From Rhyacophila brunnea (taxonomy: Eukaryota > Arthropoda > Insecta > Trichoptera > Rhyacophilidae), in contig JAGYXB010000965.1 in NCBI GenBank assembly GCA_022495005.1, positions 186,001 to 250,000 of the forward strand: DNA of 64,000 bases, in the 5' to 3' direction. The notes under the pieces were generated by a model. The model saw only the letters and a list, made by a program, of their open reading frames with translations, ran no database searches and was not told the origin of the DNA. Shown here one piece after another: positions 37,526 through 47,600 of the stretch. Both the position numbers and the translations under genes were made by a program. How positions within the stretch are numbered: the first letter of the stretch is position 1; each line of letters begins with the position of its first letter.

Positions 37526-38768
37526 GTGTACCCCCCCCCAACATTGGTAAAAAAATACCTAGCCGTAGCCCGCATACCTTTTGTGCGGATACCACCATTG
37601 GTAAGTCCTTCTTTACTTTTACGGAAAAAATTTCAAACGCAACAATCAGCAGAGGTCACTCTCGAGATCGAGGACTTAAAAAACTCAGGGGTTCTAGAAG
37701 AAGCGGGTCAAACCCCCAGTTTTTCTCTCAACCCTGTTTCTGATCAAGAAAGAAGACGGGGCTCTATGCCCTGTTTTCAACCGAAAGCGTTTGAATGCGT
37801 TCCTACAGCCAAAGCCATTCAAACTAATTCACCATTACGAGGTTCCAGCCGTCTTACAAACAGAAGACTGGCTAGTAATAATGGATCTAAGCCAGGCGTA
37901 CCTCCAGGTGTCAATGGCTTCTCAACATCGTCGATTCGTTCGACTAGCCTACCAAGGGGAGCTCCTACAATTCACGTGTCTCCCGTTCGTGCTGCCAACC
38001 GCTCCGATTATGTTGGCATCCCTGACCAATTGGGTCGCCGAACGCCTACGAAAGAATGGCTGAGAATATTCACTTACCTAGACGACTTCTTAGTAGCCAA
38101 CCAATCCGAGAAACAGTCTCGGTTCAGGTGGAATACAGGATAACCTTCCTACAGTCTTTAGGGTGGGTGATAAATATTAAAAGATCCTGTCTGAACCCAA
38201 GCCAACAATGAGGGTCCCTGGACATCACGTAGGACACACACAACAAGCGGAGGTTTCTGTCACCGGAGAAGTGTGTAGCACTCCGTCACCATCTGCAAAT
38301 GCAGGTACAAAAAGGCAGTTAGTCCCTCAGACAGGCACATATCCAATCCATTCTGGGGCGACTCAACTTCACATCCTACCTCCACGAGGAAGGTTGCATT
38401 GCCGACTTCTACAAAGCTCCAGTCATCAATATTGTCGAGGTTCTATTCTCGCCAATTTATGACAATCCCACCACAGGCCCAACGGGGCATCATGTGGTGG
38501 CCCTAGGCGATAGGATCCTCAGATTTGACACAACGCAGGTCAAAAAGGCAGTTGGTCCCTCAGGCAGGCACATGTTCAATCCCTTCTGGGGCGACTTAAC
38601 TTCGTATCCTACCTCCACGAGGAAGGTTGCATTGCCGACGGCTACAAAGATCCAGTCATCAATATTGTCAAGGTCCCATTCTCGCCAATAGACGACAATC
38701 CCACCACAGTCCTAACAGGACATCATGTGGTGGCTCCAGGTGATAGGCTCCTCAGAGTTGACACACAT
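37526..38768 (+). pseudogene. DIRS reverse transcriptase, frameshifted
   Basis: Two overlapping frames together give a DIRS-type reverse transcriptase. One (37791-38063) has EDWLVIMDLSQAYLQVSM and FTCLPFVLPTAP, the palm region with the first catalytic Asp. The other (37526-38143) supplies RIFTYLDDFLVA, the catalytic Asp-Asp motif. At least one frameshift separates them. The connection region contains a 234-bp tandem duplication (38301-38768). Confidence 0.8.
38301..38768 (+). repeat. 234-bp tandem duplication inside the DIRS pol region
   Basis: The segment 38301-38534 is repeated at 38535-38768 with about 10-15% divergence. Shared landmarks are CAAAAAGGCAGTT, GGCACAT, CCTACCTCCACGAGGAAGGT and CATCATGTGGTGG. 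A period of 234 is divisible by three, so the duplication itself would not shift the frame. Confidence 0.85.
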
Positions 38769-38843
38769 CAATCACTTCCTGACGGCAGACGCAGCTGACA
38801 CAGGCTAGGGAGCCCAACTGAATGAACACCACCTATCAGGTAC

Positions 38844-39480
38844 GTGGGAACAAGACCAGTTAGCATGGCATGGCATTCCAACAGGAAGGAAATGTTTGCA
38901 ATTCAATCTCAGGTACAATCAATCATAGGATCAGATCTGCTTCTGCAGACAGACAACAAAACAGTGGTGGCATACATCAACAACGAGGGCGGCACAAAAT
39001 CTGTCACCCTCCTAAACCTATGCCGACAGATACTAGTATTTACCAGTCGAGCCAACATCACGTTTACTGCACAATACTTCCGCAGAAATTACAACTGCGT
39101 GACAGATCATCTCTCCCGCAGACAACTCATTCCCGAATGGCACCTCATCAACACCGCAACCATCCCCCTGTTTCAAAGATGGGGTGTTCCCGAGGTGGAT
39201 TTATTCGCAAGCGAAACAGCACATGTCATTGCAACGTATGTGTCACGAGACGTTACAGACAGTGGTGCGCTGTTTCACGACGCCTTCAGCCGAGTATAGG
39301 ACTTCAGACTGGCGTGGATATTTCCCCCACCAAACATACTTTCACGAGTCCTAGCGCACCTGAACTCAGCAAAAGGGAAGTACTTACTAGTGGCACCGAG
39401 CTGGAAACAATGCTTTTGGGGAGTGGACTTACGAAAAAGGGCGATAGTACCTCCTTATACAATGCCTCACCTACATACGA
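38844..39480 (+). pseudogene. DIRS RNase H domain remnant
   Basis: The frame 38844-39299 shows LLLQTDNKTVVAYINNEGGT, NCVTDHLSRR, IPEWHL and VPEVDLFASE, the usual order of the DIRS RNase H and following region. In the next part, WIFPPPNILSRVLAHLNSAK and LLVAPSW are visible in another phase after a stop. The domain is recognisable but disrupted. Confidence 0.8.
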
Positions 39481-39613
39481 CACTAGTAGGTATGGAGACC
39501 AACCGTCCACCTCCAAGGACCCAGAACCTGTTCCTTTAACTAAGCATAATTTTGGGTGGGGTGGAAATAACATCAAATTGAATGGTTGAAGAAAGGGCAC
39601 TCCTTACTTCCAG

Positions 39614-40301
39614 ATGGCGGCCTTCGACTCTAAAAACTTACAAACCAGATTGGAACAAATGGAAGACAATGACATGGGTAACATGAACCTAATGGATCAT
39701 AATGGCCCTCAACCAATGGAATTGGCCAGATACCTAGGCTACATGCGCATCCTGGTGCATAAATCAGCCATAGCCACATTTTGCAAACCGATTATCATTG
39801 TAGATATCTGCTTCAACGTGGTAGTACAACACAATATGTTACAGGCAATTTCAGCTTAGGAAAACAACACCGGTGGAGTACAACCTATTCGAAACCTCTC
39901 GCAGGACAGCTACCTACTCGGCTGCTTCTCGCATCGGGACGAAGGGTTCATGACCTCACACTACTCAGTAATAGTAGACAATGGATTAGTGGAAAAAAGT
40001 GACTGTGTAAGTGGAAGGAAAAGATGAGGAATGGAAGCTAAGCGCTTCCACGTGTCAAAACATCGACCCAGTATTCTGGTTACGGAAACTTGTCTGCATG
40101 TCAAACCCAAGGAGAGGGGAAGGTGGGGCTATTTCGGAATTATTTATATCTTCAAGAGGATCACCAAAACCAGCCACCAGGACAGTTATAGGGAATTGGA
40201 TAAGGTCAGTACTGTTGGAAGCAGGTGTACAAGAACCACCAGGCAGTGTCCGCTCAGTGGTGGCTTCCTTAAACTGTAAATATAGTAAATATACCCAATA
40301 G
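39614..40301 (+). pseudogene. DIRS tyrosine recombinase remnant
   Basis: Frames in several phases cover this stretch. The best part (40011-40301) has LFISSRGSPKPATRTVIGNW, IRSVLLEAGVQEPPGSVR and SVVASLN, matching the C-terminal half of DIRS recombinases. There an H-S-x-R-A-A-A-like motif is usual; here it reads GSVRSVVAS, so the His appears lost while the Arg is kept. A nucleophilic Tyr cannot be placed with confidence. Confidence 0.65.
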
Positions 40302-41062
40302 ATGATATTATCTTAAAGAGAGGTAACTGGCGTAGTGAGTCGACATTATTTCACGACAACTACCAGAGAACGATGGATACACCACCATCAGAAGGGGAAA
40401 AGAACCCATTAACTTCTCTATTCAACCATATACATGGAAAGTCACGATGGTCTATACCTCGTCAATGAAGCATTGTCACATACAGTAATTTAGCATACCC
40501 AACACCAGGTGATAACAGACAGATATCTCAAGGACTTCAAAGTCAAATTCGAATAATGAAAGGAGTTTTACCTACCAATAAAACTCTTATTATTCATGTT
40601 GACTTTTAAGTCCAGGTCACTTTTACCTGGTTCCTTGAGTCATATCATAATGAAGACAAAGGGATCCCAAACTCCATATATAAAAAATGGACGCGCGGAT
40701 ATGACCAGTAAATAAAAACGGAGGAATGACCAACGACAAGAAAAATGAAATTAAATTAGTAGAATATAACCTCACGCGAAGAAGAAAGAGCAAACCCTAT
40801 CTCAAGGACTTCAAAGTCAACATGAAAAACTCCTTTCATTATTGACACTCTAGCCATATTTTTCTGTAATGGCAATTCATTATGATAATGGCTAATGGCA
40901 GCACAATGTTTCAAAACAAAACAAAAGTCGAACCACATCTAACATCTTTTTGAAGTTTGAAATGTTTATGTCGTTTCATTTCGCGTTCGAGTGATTGAAA
41001 TTTGGCAAATTATTGGAAGTTCGTGTAAATTTTCGCCTACAGTTTATTATTTACGTGTAGTA

Positions 41063-44000
41063 ATGGATATAAAACAGGAACCAGAAGAAATTGGATGGGA
41101 TACCGAAATCAAACCGGCATGTACGCTTCGGTTTGATATTCCAAAAAACCGTCCAAATAGTCCAGACGGACATTCTTATGTAAAACAAGAGAATGCCGAA
41201 GATGTGCAATGCAAAGTTGAGGTCTGTTGTTAGATTCCCACAAGTCAATTTATAATAGTAGATAATTTAACATTAATTCACCCATTTTCTAACTTGACGT
41301 ACGTGAATTGCCATCGATTAGGTACCAAAAAATCGTGGGTAATTGTGCCGCAAATGCCGCCATGAGCTATTATGATTTTTTTTTACGAAAACAGTTTATT
41401 CCATGTAGACAATTATGTATAATAAATACCTTTTTCTGTCGGCGCATCTGCCTTACGATCCAATACTTAATCGTTTAATGAAAATTTGAAATTTTGATGC
41501 ATCATTATCACAAACTAACATTATAATTATTAGGTATTATTAGGTTGGGATAGGTTTGGTTTTGTCTAAAAAGAAAGTTGCAAAATCTCATGGCCACCTC
41601 TGCGGCACATTTACCATCATTTTTTGTCCAGTGTAGCTAATCTAGGAAACAATGTGAATTCAAGAAACTGTTAAAACATACAGGATATTGGTACAACTGA
41701 CTAGTGCAATTATAAAACCATTTATAATTGCACTCGAGTAAGTGATCATAATGAGCAAAAAATTGTCCACCTTATGTGTGAATAAGTAAATCAGAATGGC
41801 AACCGAGCAATGTTATTATACGTGGAGTTTACCAATTTAACCACGCTTCATGCGTTTGCTAAATAATTTCAACTGAAAAAACATATACCATTTATTGTCA
41901 AAATTATTTAACTCTGAAACCATTAGATCATCCATATATGATATCACATTTTAGGGAAGTTTCTGATAAAGAGGGTGCGTAAGGCACTGGGCTCTCACAA
42001 GGGGGCTCCGGGTTCGATCTCGGTGAGGTCACAATATGTTTATGTGGTTTTTTCAAAGCCTCGATGTTCATGTGATCGTCTCGCTTCTTCTACTGCATTA
42101 CTGTCATTGTGCCTCAAGGCATGTTTTATTGTTAAAAAGAATATGTAATATTAATATGCTGATTTGTAGTAACGAAGGAGATATGGGCGGGGAAGGTATA
42201 GAAAATATCACAAAACCAATTATGTATTAGGGGGTCAAAGATTTCATGATGAAGTTTAGTATGACGATCGATGAGGTCACATAGGTCAAGGTTAATTTGA
42301 AAACCACTTTGATCAATGCTTCTCCTTCAAAACTTAAATCTACATCATCTTCTTGACTCAATCCTATTATAGTGCGTTTGATCAAAATTCATCCTGCTAC
42401 CGTGAAAATGAATTATTTGATTCACTGATTATGTTTCTATTTTCTTACACATAGGCTGATCCGTTAGATGTCCCCCCCATTAAAGTCGAACGCCTGGAGT
42501 ACCCGGTAGAATTTTGCGACCGAGAGGATTTCGAAGATATAAAAGATATTAAGACCTGTGACGATTCATTTGAAGAATATTCCAGTACACATGGTGCACC
42601 CGTTAATCAGGTAAATACATTGAGATTGATACCAATCCTCTACTAAAACCTTTTCTATGCCTCATGATATTACTATGGCAGTATCTGACAGGCCGCAGAT
42701 TTATAACGACACACGTTGAATGTACTCACTAAAATCGCTGTAATACCGATAATTTGTGGCTTGGTACAGTAGGCGCTCACCGGCACCCATATTTTTTCAC
42801 CTATGTCGGAAATGCCGGATTGCCGGATGCCCATTGGATTTCTATAGGAAATACAGTCAAACTTGGTTATTACGATCACGGATATAGCGAGATCTCGGAT
42901 GTAACGAGGAAACATTCGCTGACATTTTAGTTTATGATTTTCTCCATACATTTATTCACTTTTATAACGAGCTACTTATCAGTAAAACCGAGCTAAAATA
43001 TCATCAAAAAAAAAGGAAGTCTACACGCCGAAGCTGTGGTACTATGACTTGCTTTTGTTTACTCAAGACCAGGAGGTACCAGTGTTAAGTTTTGACAGCA
43101 TCCAGATGTTCGATGAGGAGATGGGTTTTAAAAACAATAATGACAGGGAGACTGAAAGCGAAGTAAGTAGATTATTTTTTATCTTCTATTAGTTTGGTAT
43201 ATAAACAATTTTAAGCTCGCCCTGCCTGGATCATGTTATCCATGTGGCCATGCCACCTTCCCGGGCCCATTGAAGTACTCACAATATTGGTCTCTGGTGT
43301 GGAAGCATTTCTTGTTTGAGTATTTTCCAAAGGGGTGAGCAGTGTTCCATTCTGTCGCCAATCACCAGGTTCCAAATCATGTGTAACATTATTTTCTCTG
43401 TCAAAGGTTGACGCCGTCACATATGCAGGACTATTTTTCAACAAAAAGTTATGTAGTACACAAGCTGCTGCTACAATAATGTTTATTTAGTCCGGTCTCA
43501 TCGCTAATGAAGTATGAAAAACTCTAAAGCGGGCTGAAAGAATGCCGAAAGCATTTTCCACAACATTCCTCAATCGTGACAACCTATAATTGTAAATTTT
43601 TCGGTGATAATTTAATTCTCTTTGAGAATATGGCTTTAGGAAATTTGCTTGTGAGGCAAATGCCTCATCTCCAATGAGGGAAAAATTAAGGCCGTTGTCG
43701 GTTTCATTACTCGAGGGGAAATTTAACTGATTTGCCTTTAACTTTGAATAAAATGGACTCTACTCCATTGCACCAGCATCGGAAATTCTCCCTTGCTTAC
43801 CGACATCTATATAATATATATTATATGAATTCATAATTAGCATTAACTAGTGCCCTAAGAATGACACTATGAAAGTTTTTGTAATTATAATATAGGGCCC
43901 CTGCGCCTGGTGGTGGATTGATCCGTATGTGTTTTCCGTCCAACGCACCACCACAATTAGGGAATTGCCACTGTTTTTTGACGATATCGTTGCAAACGAA

Positions 44001-44658
44001 AAATACGATATGGTTGCAAAAGGTGGGATAGAAGATTTTTTTTCCTACTTGTATAGATGGACTCAAACAAAAGTGGTACTGATTCGTGTCATGGCACCAG
44101 CAGTACTGGTGGGGGTATTGGAATGTGGCCCTTTCTACCACTCCCACGCACCATCTGGAACATTGGGGTTATTGACCATAAAGTCTAGTTTGTAACCCCA
44201 AACTGTTTATTTGTAAGATCGTAAGTTTAAAAAGGTATTTCTTCTACCATTTTAAATTAGTAGTAAATATTGTTTAATTCTTTTTTCAGAACCCATCAGT
44301 AACACAGGCAACATTCTCACTCGCACCATCGCCATCTGTTTCGAGTGCGTCGTTGACACCTCTAAGAAGTTGCAGCTGCAGCAGTACAAATTCTAAGCAG
44401 TCAAAAAAAAAAAAAAAACAGGCGGACCATCAGGCATTCATGGCGGCATGCACAAATGCCCTCCAGGAAAAAGAAAAAGATTTCGCTGATACCGTAGGTG
44501 CGCACGTGACTGAGAGGCTGCGGAAGATAGACCCCAGAAAACAATTACTTGTGAATTATTTAATCAACAGAACATTATGCAAAGCTGAAAATGAAAAATT
44601 GAATACCACCTCAGTCATCACATTTGGTGAAGATTATTTTAGCGACATCGGTGTATAA
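41063..44658 (+). CDS. Fusion gene, isoform 1: acidic KQEPEE exons plus BESS-like terminal exon
   Basis: Predicted exons 41063-41221, 42455-42610, 43073-43162 and 44290-44658 (TAA stop) all begin and end in phase 0 at GT-AG sites and give 257 residues. The first three (135 residues) are acidic and carry three sumoylation-type motifs (IKQE at 3-6, VKQE at 40-43, IKVE at 62-65); such 5' modules are seen in insect nuclear proteins. The last exon has a Ser-rich stretch, five lysines from a run of 16 A, and a C-terminal helix pair (VGAHVTERLRKIDPRKQLLV) resembling the BESS or Harbinger MADF-protein tail. A dead Harbinger transposase lies antisense in the preceding intron. I infer a nuclear or chromatin protein whose 3' exon came from a Harbinger element. 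No transcript evidence is available. Confidence 0.6.
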
Positions 44659-47600
44659 ACATTAGAGACCGGATTATCTGCATTTACATATTTAACCCAT
44701 TCTCACCGGTTATTGCGTATTTTAAGCCGCGTTGACACGATCCAAGTTGACTTGGACCGAGCGCACTCGTACGAGACAGTTTCATACTAATTACTCCTAT
44801 CCAAGCTAACTCGGATGAGTATGTTGGGTAGGAATAATTAGTATGAAGCTGTCTCGTACGAGTGCGCTTGGATGGCGCTCGGTCCAAGTGAACTTGGATC
44901 GTGGCAACACGAATTTACCTCAGTGGATGTGGAACGGTATCTTACTACTTATTTTAAGCAGTTTTTAAGCTTTTTATGTTGCATATAATCCGGTCTCTAA
45001 TTAATCATATTATGTATTTAAGTCGCCCATCTTGTCCAGTGTTGACTAAAAATAAACTGAATATGCAGTTATATTGCTTATTCAAAGAGGTAGGTATATA
45101 CATATTCTATAAACATTTCCAAAAGTAGTCTTTTGCAGCCAATGTAACGGTTGAACGCCCGCCAGCCACACATGCTTTTTCACATTTATTCTTGTTCTGA
45201 GAATAGGATTTGATCATTCACTTCCAGGTGAGTGTTCTTATCCTAAGCCGCGTTGACACGATCCGAGTACACTCGGACCGAGCGCCATCCGATCGCACTC
45301 GTACGAGACAGCTTCATACTAATTACTCCTATCCGAACTACTCGGACCGCGTCCTACTCTTCCGAGTTAGCTCGTATAAGAGTAATTAGTATGAAGCTGT
45401 CTCGTACGAGTGCGCTCAGTCTGGGTGTACTCGGATCGTGTCAACGCGGCTTTAAGCTATTATAATATGGTGTCTAAGTTTTTCAAAATAATTTAAGGGT
45501 ACAAGTCGGTTATGTGGAATACAGCGGCAAACACATTTTGAAAATAGCCGATACACTGGATTATTTGTATACACCTAAACTAACAAATGATCCAGTATAT
45601 CGGGTATTTTCAAAATGTGTTTGCCGCTGTATTCCACATAACCGACGTGTACCGATTTATGTTTTATATAAAATAAGTTATGATTGTCATGAATGTTTCA
45701 TGATCCTTACTCTAATTTTATATAAGTAAGTAAGTTCCTTGTTTTAACTAATTATTGTATATTTCATTATACTTGATAATATTGTCGTCAAACTATTCAT
45801 ATTCTTAGCATTTTTTTATTATTTTTGTGTACAACTAATATAATTCGACGACGGTATTATGATACCTACTTTGTTTTAACGAATTAAATATGTCGTATTA
45901 GATACTATCGTCGGTGTTTTGTAAAAAGGGCGAATTAACCAAAATGCTACTTTACAGGAGAAGGATTTTTAACTTTTGACATTTATGTATTAATTACCTG
46001 TGGAAGATTATAAATGTCTAACAAGTTTATAATAAAGCTTAGAAAGAATACTGTCCTTATAATAGGCATTATAATATAATATTTTAAAAAGCCTAATATG
46101 TCACATTCGCATTTTATTCGTAATACTAAGTGGACATTCGCCCTTACGATTATCGTTTTTAAGTACTTTCCTGTGGAGATACAAATTCGCCGTTTTTAGT
46201 GGGGTACATATTGTTTTTTTCATTAAAATCTCGATCTCGCCAAAATGGTTGATTTTCCCTTTTTACTATTACAAAGATATTGTAGTAAATATTGTACACC
46301 ATAATTTGTATACATTTATACTTTCTGTTTGACATAAATAAAAATTTTGTGCTGAAATTGGTGTCTTATTGGAGCATTACAACATTTATTTATTAAGCGA
46401 TATTGATACAATTAGCCTTTGAAGATTTGTCTTGGCTTAATTATTGTGTCAATGGAACTATTATAATAAAATTAAAAAATATTAATAAAAAAAATTACTT
46501 AATCTAGGATAGTGGTCCTCATGTGTGGCCATCAGCGCTTTACAGAATATTTCAAAAATTTATTTATAAAATTGGTTGGAATACACGTGACTTGTCTTAA
46601 ATTTCTTTCCACGCTCAAATTATCCATAATGAGTTTTTTTGATGAGATCATGTGTGAAATAGTCCGTTTCTGAGAATGGAGTCAATTCAAAGAATTGGCA
46701 ACAATTGCTTTATAATATTGTCGATTTTTCCTACTACTATATACTGTGAAAGATCATTCAGTGTAATACCCTTCATAAAAAACAAATATCGAAACCAGTT
46801 GACAGATGTGGATGGATTGATGACGTATTAATACTTGTCGCACCAGGTGCAGCGCATACCCTCACCAAACTCTTCCCGTACCCCCAGAGGGTACGCGTAC
46901 CACACTTTGGGAAACTCTGAGTGTACTGCAACCAAAAATTACTCGCCTTCATATATTCCTCTCTTAAGACATCACATATAGCATGGCATGTCTCTAGGAT
47001 GATTTGGCCCAATGTTTGAGCGGCAATTCCAACTGAAAACTTCAGGTCTTCATGGCTTCTACCCGTAAGTCTCCCGTGTGGACTGATCGACTGTCTCATC
47101 ACAGTATTTTGCTTGGTCAACCGATCACATAACTTTGATAGCAGGTGATCGTACAATTCTCCATTCATTCGTAAGTAATTTTTAAAATCCTCAGGATCAC
47201 TTTCCCGCTTGTGCCTTGTGCCATGCAAGTGCCGTGTAAATGCATTTAAAAGTAGGAGGCATGATTGCCCAAAATCCTTTTCCTGGTGAAAAGCATCATG
47301 AAAATCATAATGACGGAGTCCAGAAAACGAAAAAGTGTGATGAAGACAACAACCTAACATTATTTAGTATGACTAAGTATGAAATTTATTTCATATATAA
47401 TCTTTCCGCGTGCCGACAAAACTTTGGCGAGTGCCACAGGATGCACGCATATCATAGGTTCACCATTGCTGACCTAGAATGATGCAAGAAGACTGGCGAG
47501 CGATACGAATTCTTGGAGGCGCCGTGTGGTGTCCAGTTGCTCCCGCTATTTGCGTTTAGATTCTAAAGATGCAACGTGTAAATAAAAAATGAAGTGTCTC

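Larger units (their letters stand above)
36501..40843 (+). mobile_element. DIRS-type tyrosine-recombinase retrotransposon, degenerate
   Basis: Inverted terminal repeats at about 36501-36692 and 40660-40843 share TATCTCAAGGACTTCAAAGT, AACCTCACGCGAAGAAGAAA and GGGATCCCAAACTCCATA in opposite orientation. Near the right end, 40524-40557 is an exact reverse complement of 36501-36534. It continues directly into about 15 bases complementary to the right end (40826-40840). This is the internal complementary region that DIRS elements use to template a circular intermediate. In order, the interior has a gag-like leader, reverse transcriptase, RNase H and a tyrosine-recombinase-like segment. All are broken by frameshifts and stops, so the copy is dead although its end structure is well kept. 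No target duplication was found, as expected for DIRS. Confidence 0.88.

Noticed and set aside
37526..39600. Separate host genes in the long plus-strand frames
   Set aside because: All lie between DIRS inverted repeats and carry reverse-transcriptase, RNase H or shifted phases of these.
41703..41734. Transcription terminator hairpin (AGTGCAATTATAAA inverted repeat)
   Set aside because: Rho-independent terminators are not expected in an insect nuclear genome; it is only a short intronic palindrome.
46773..47360. A 195-codon intact host gene on the minus strand
   Set aside because: Its first two thirds are a deleted Harbinger transposase N-terminus and its end reads through into a hAT terminal repeat, so it is a chimeric chance frame.
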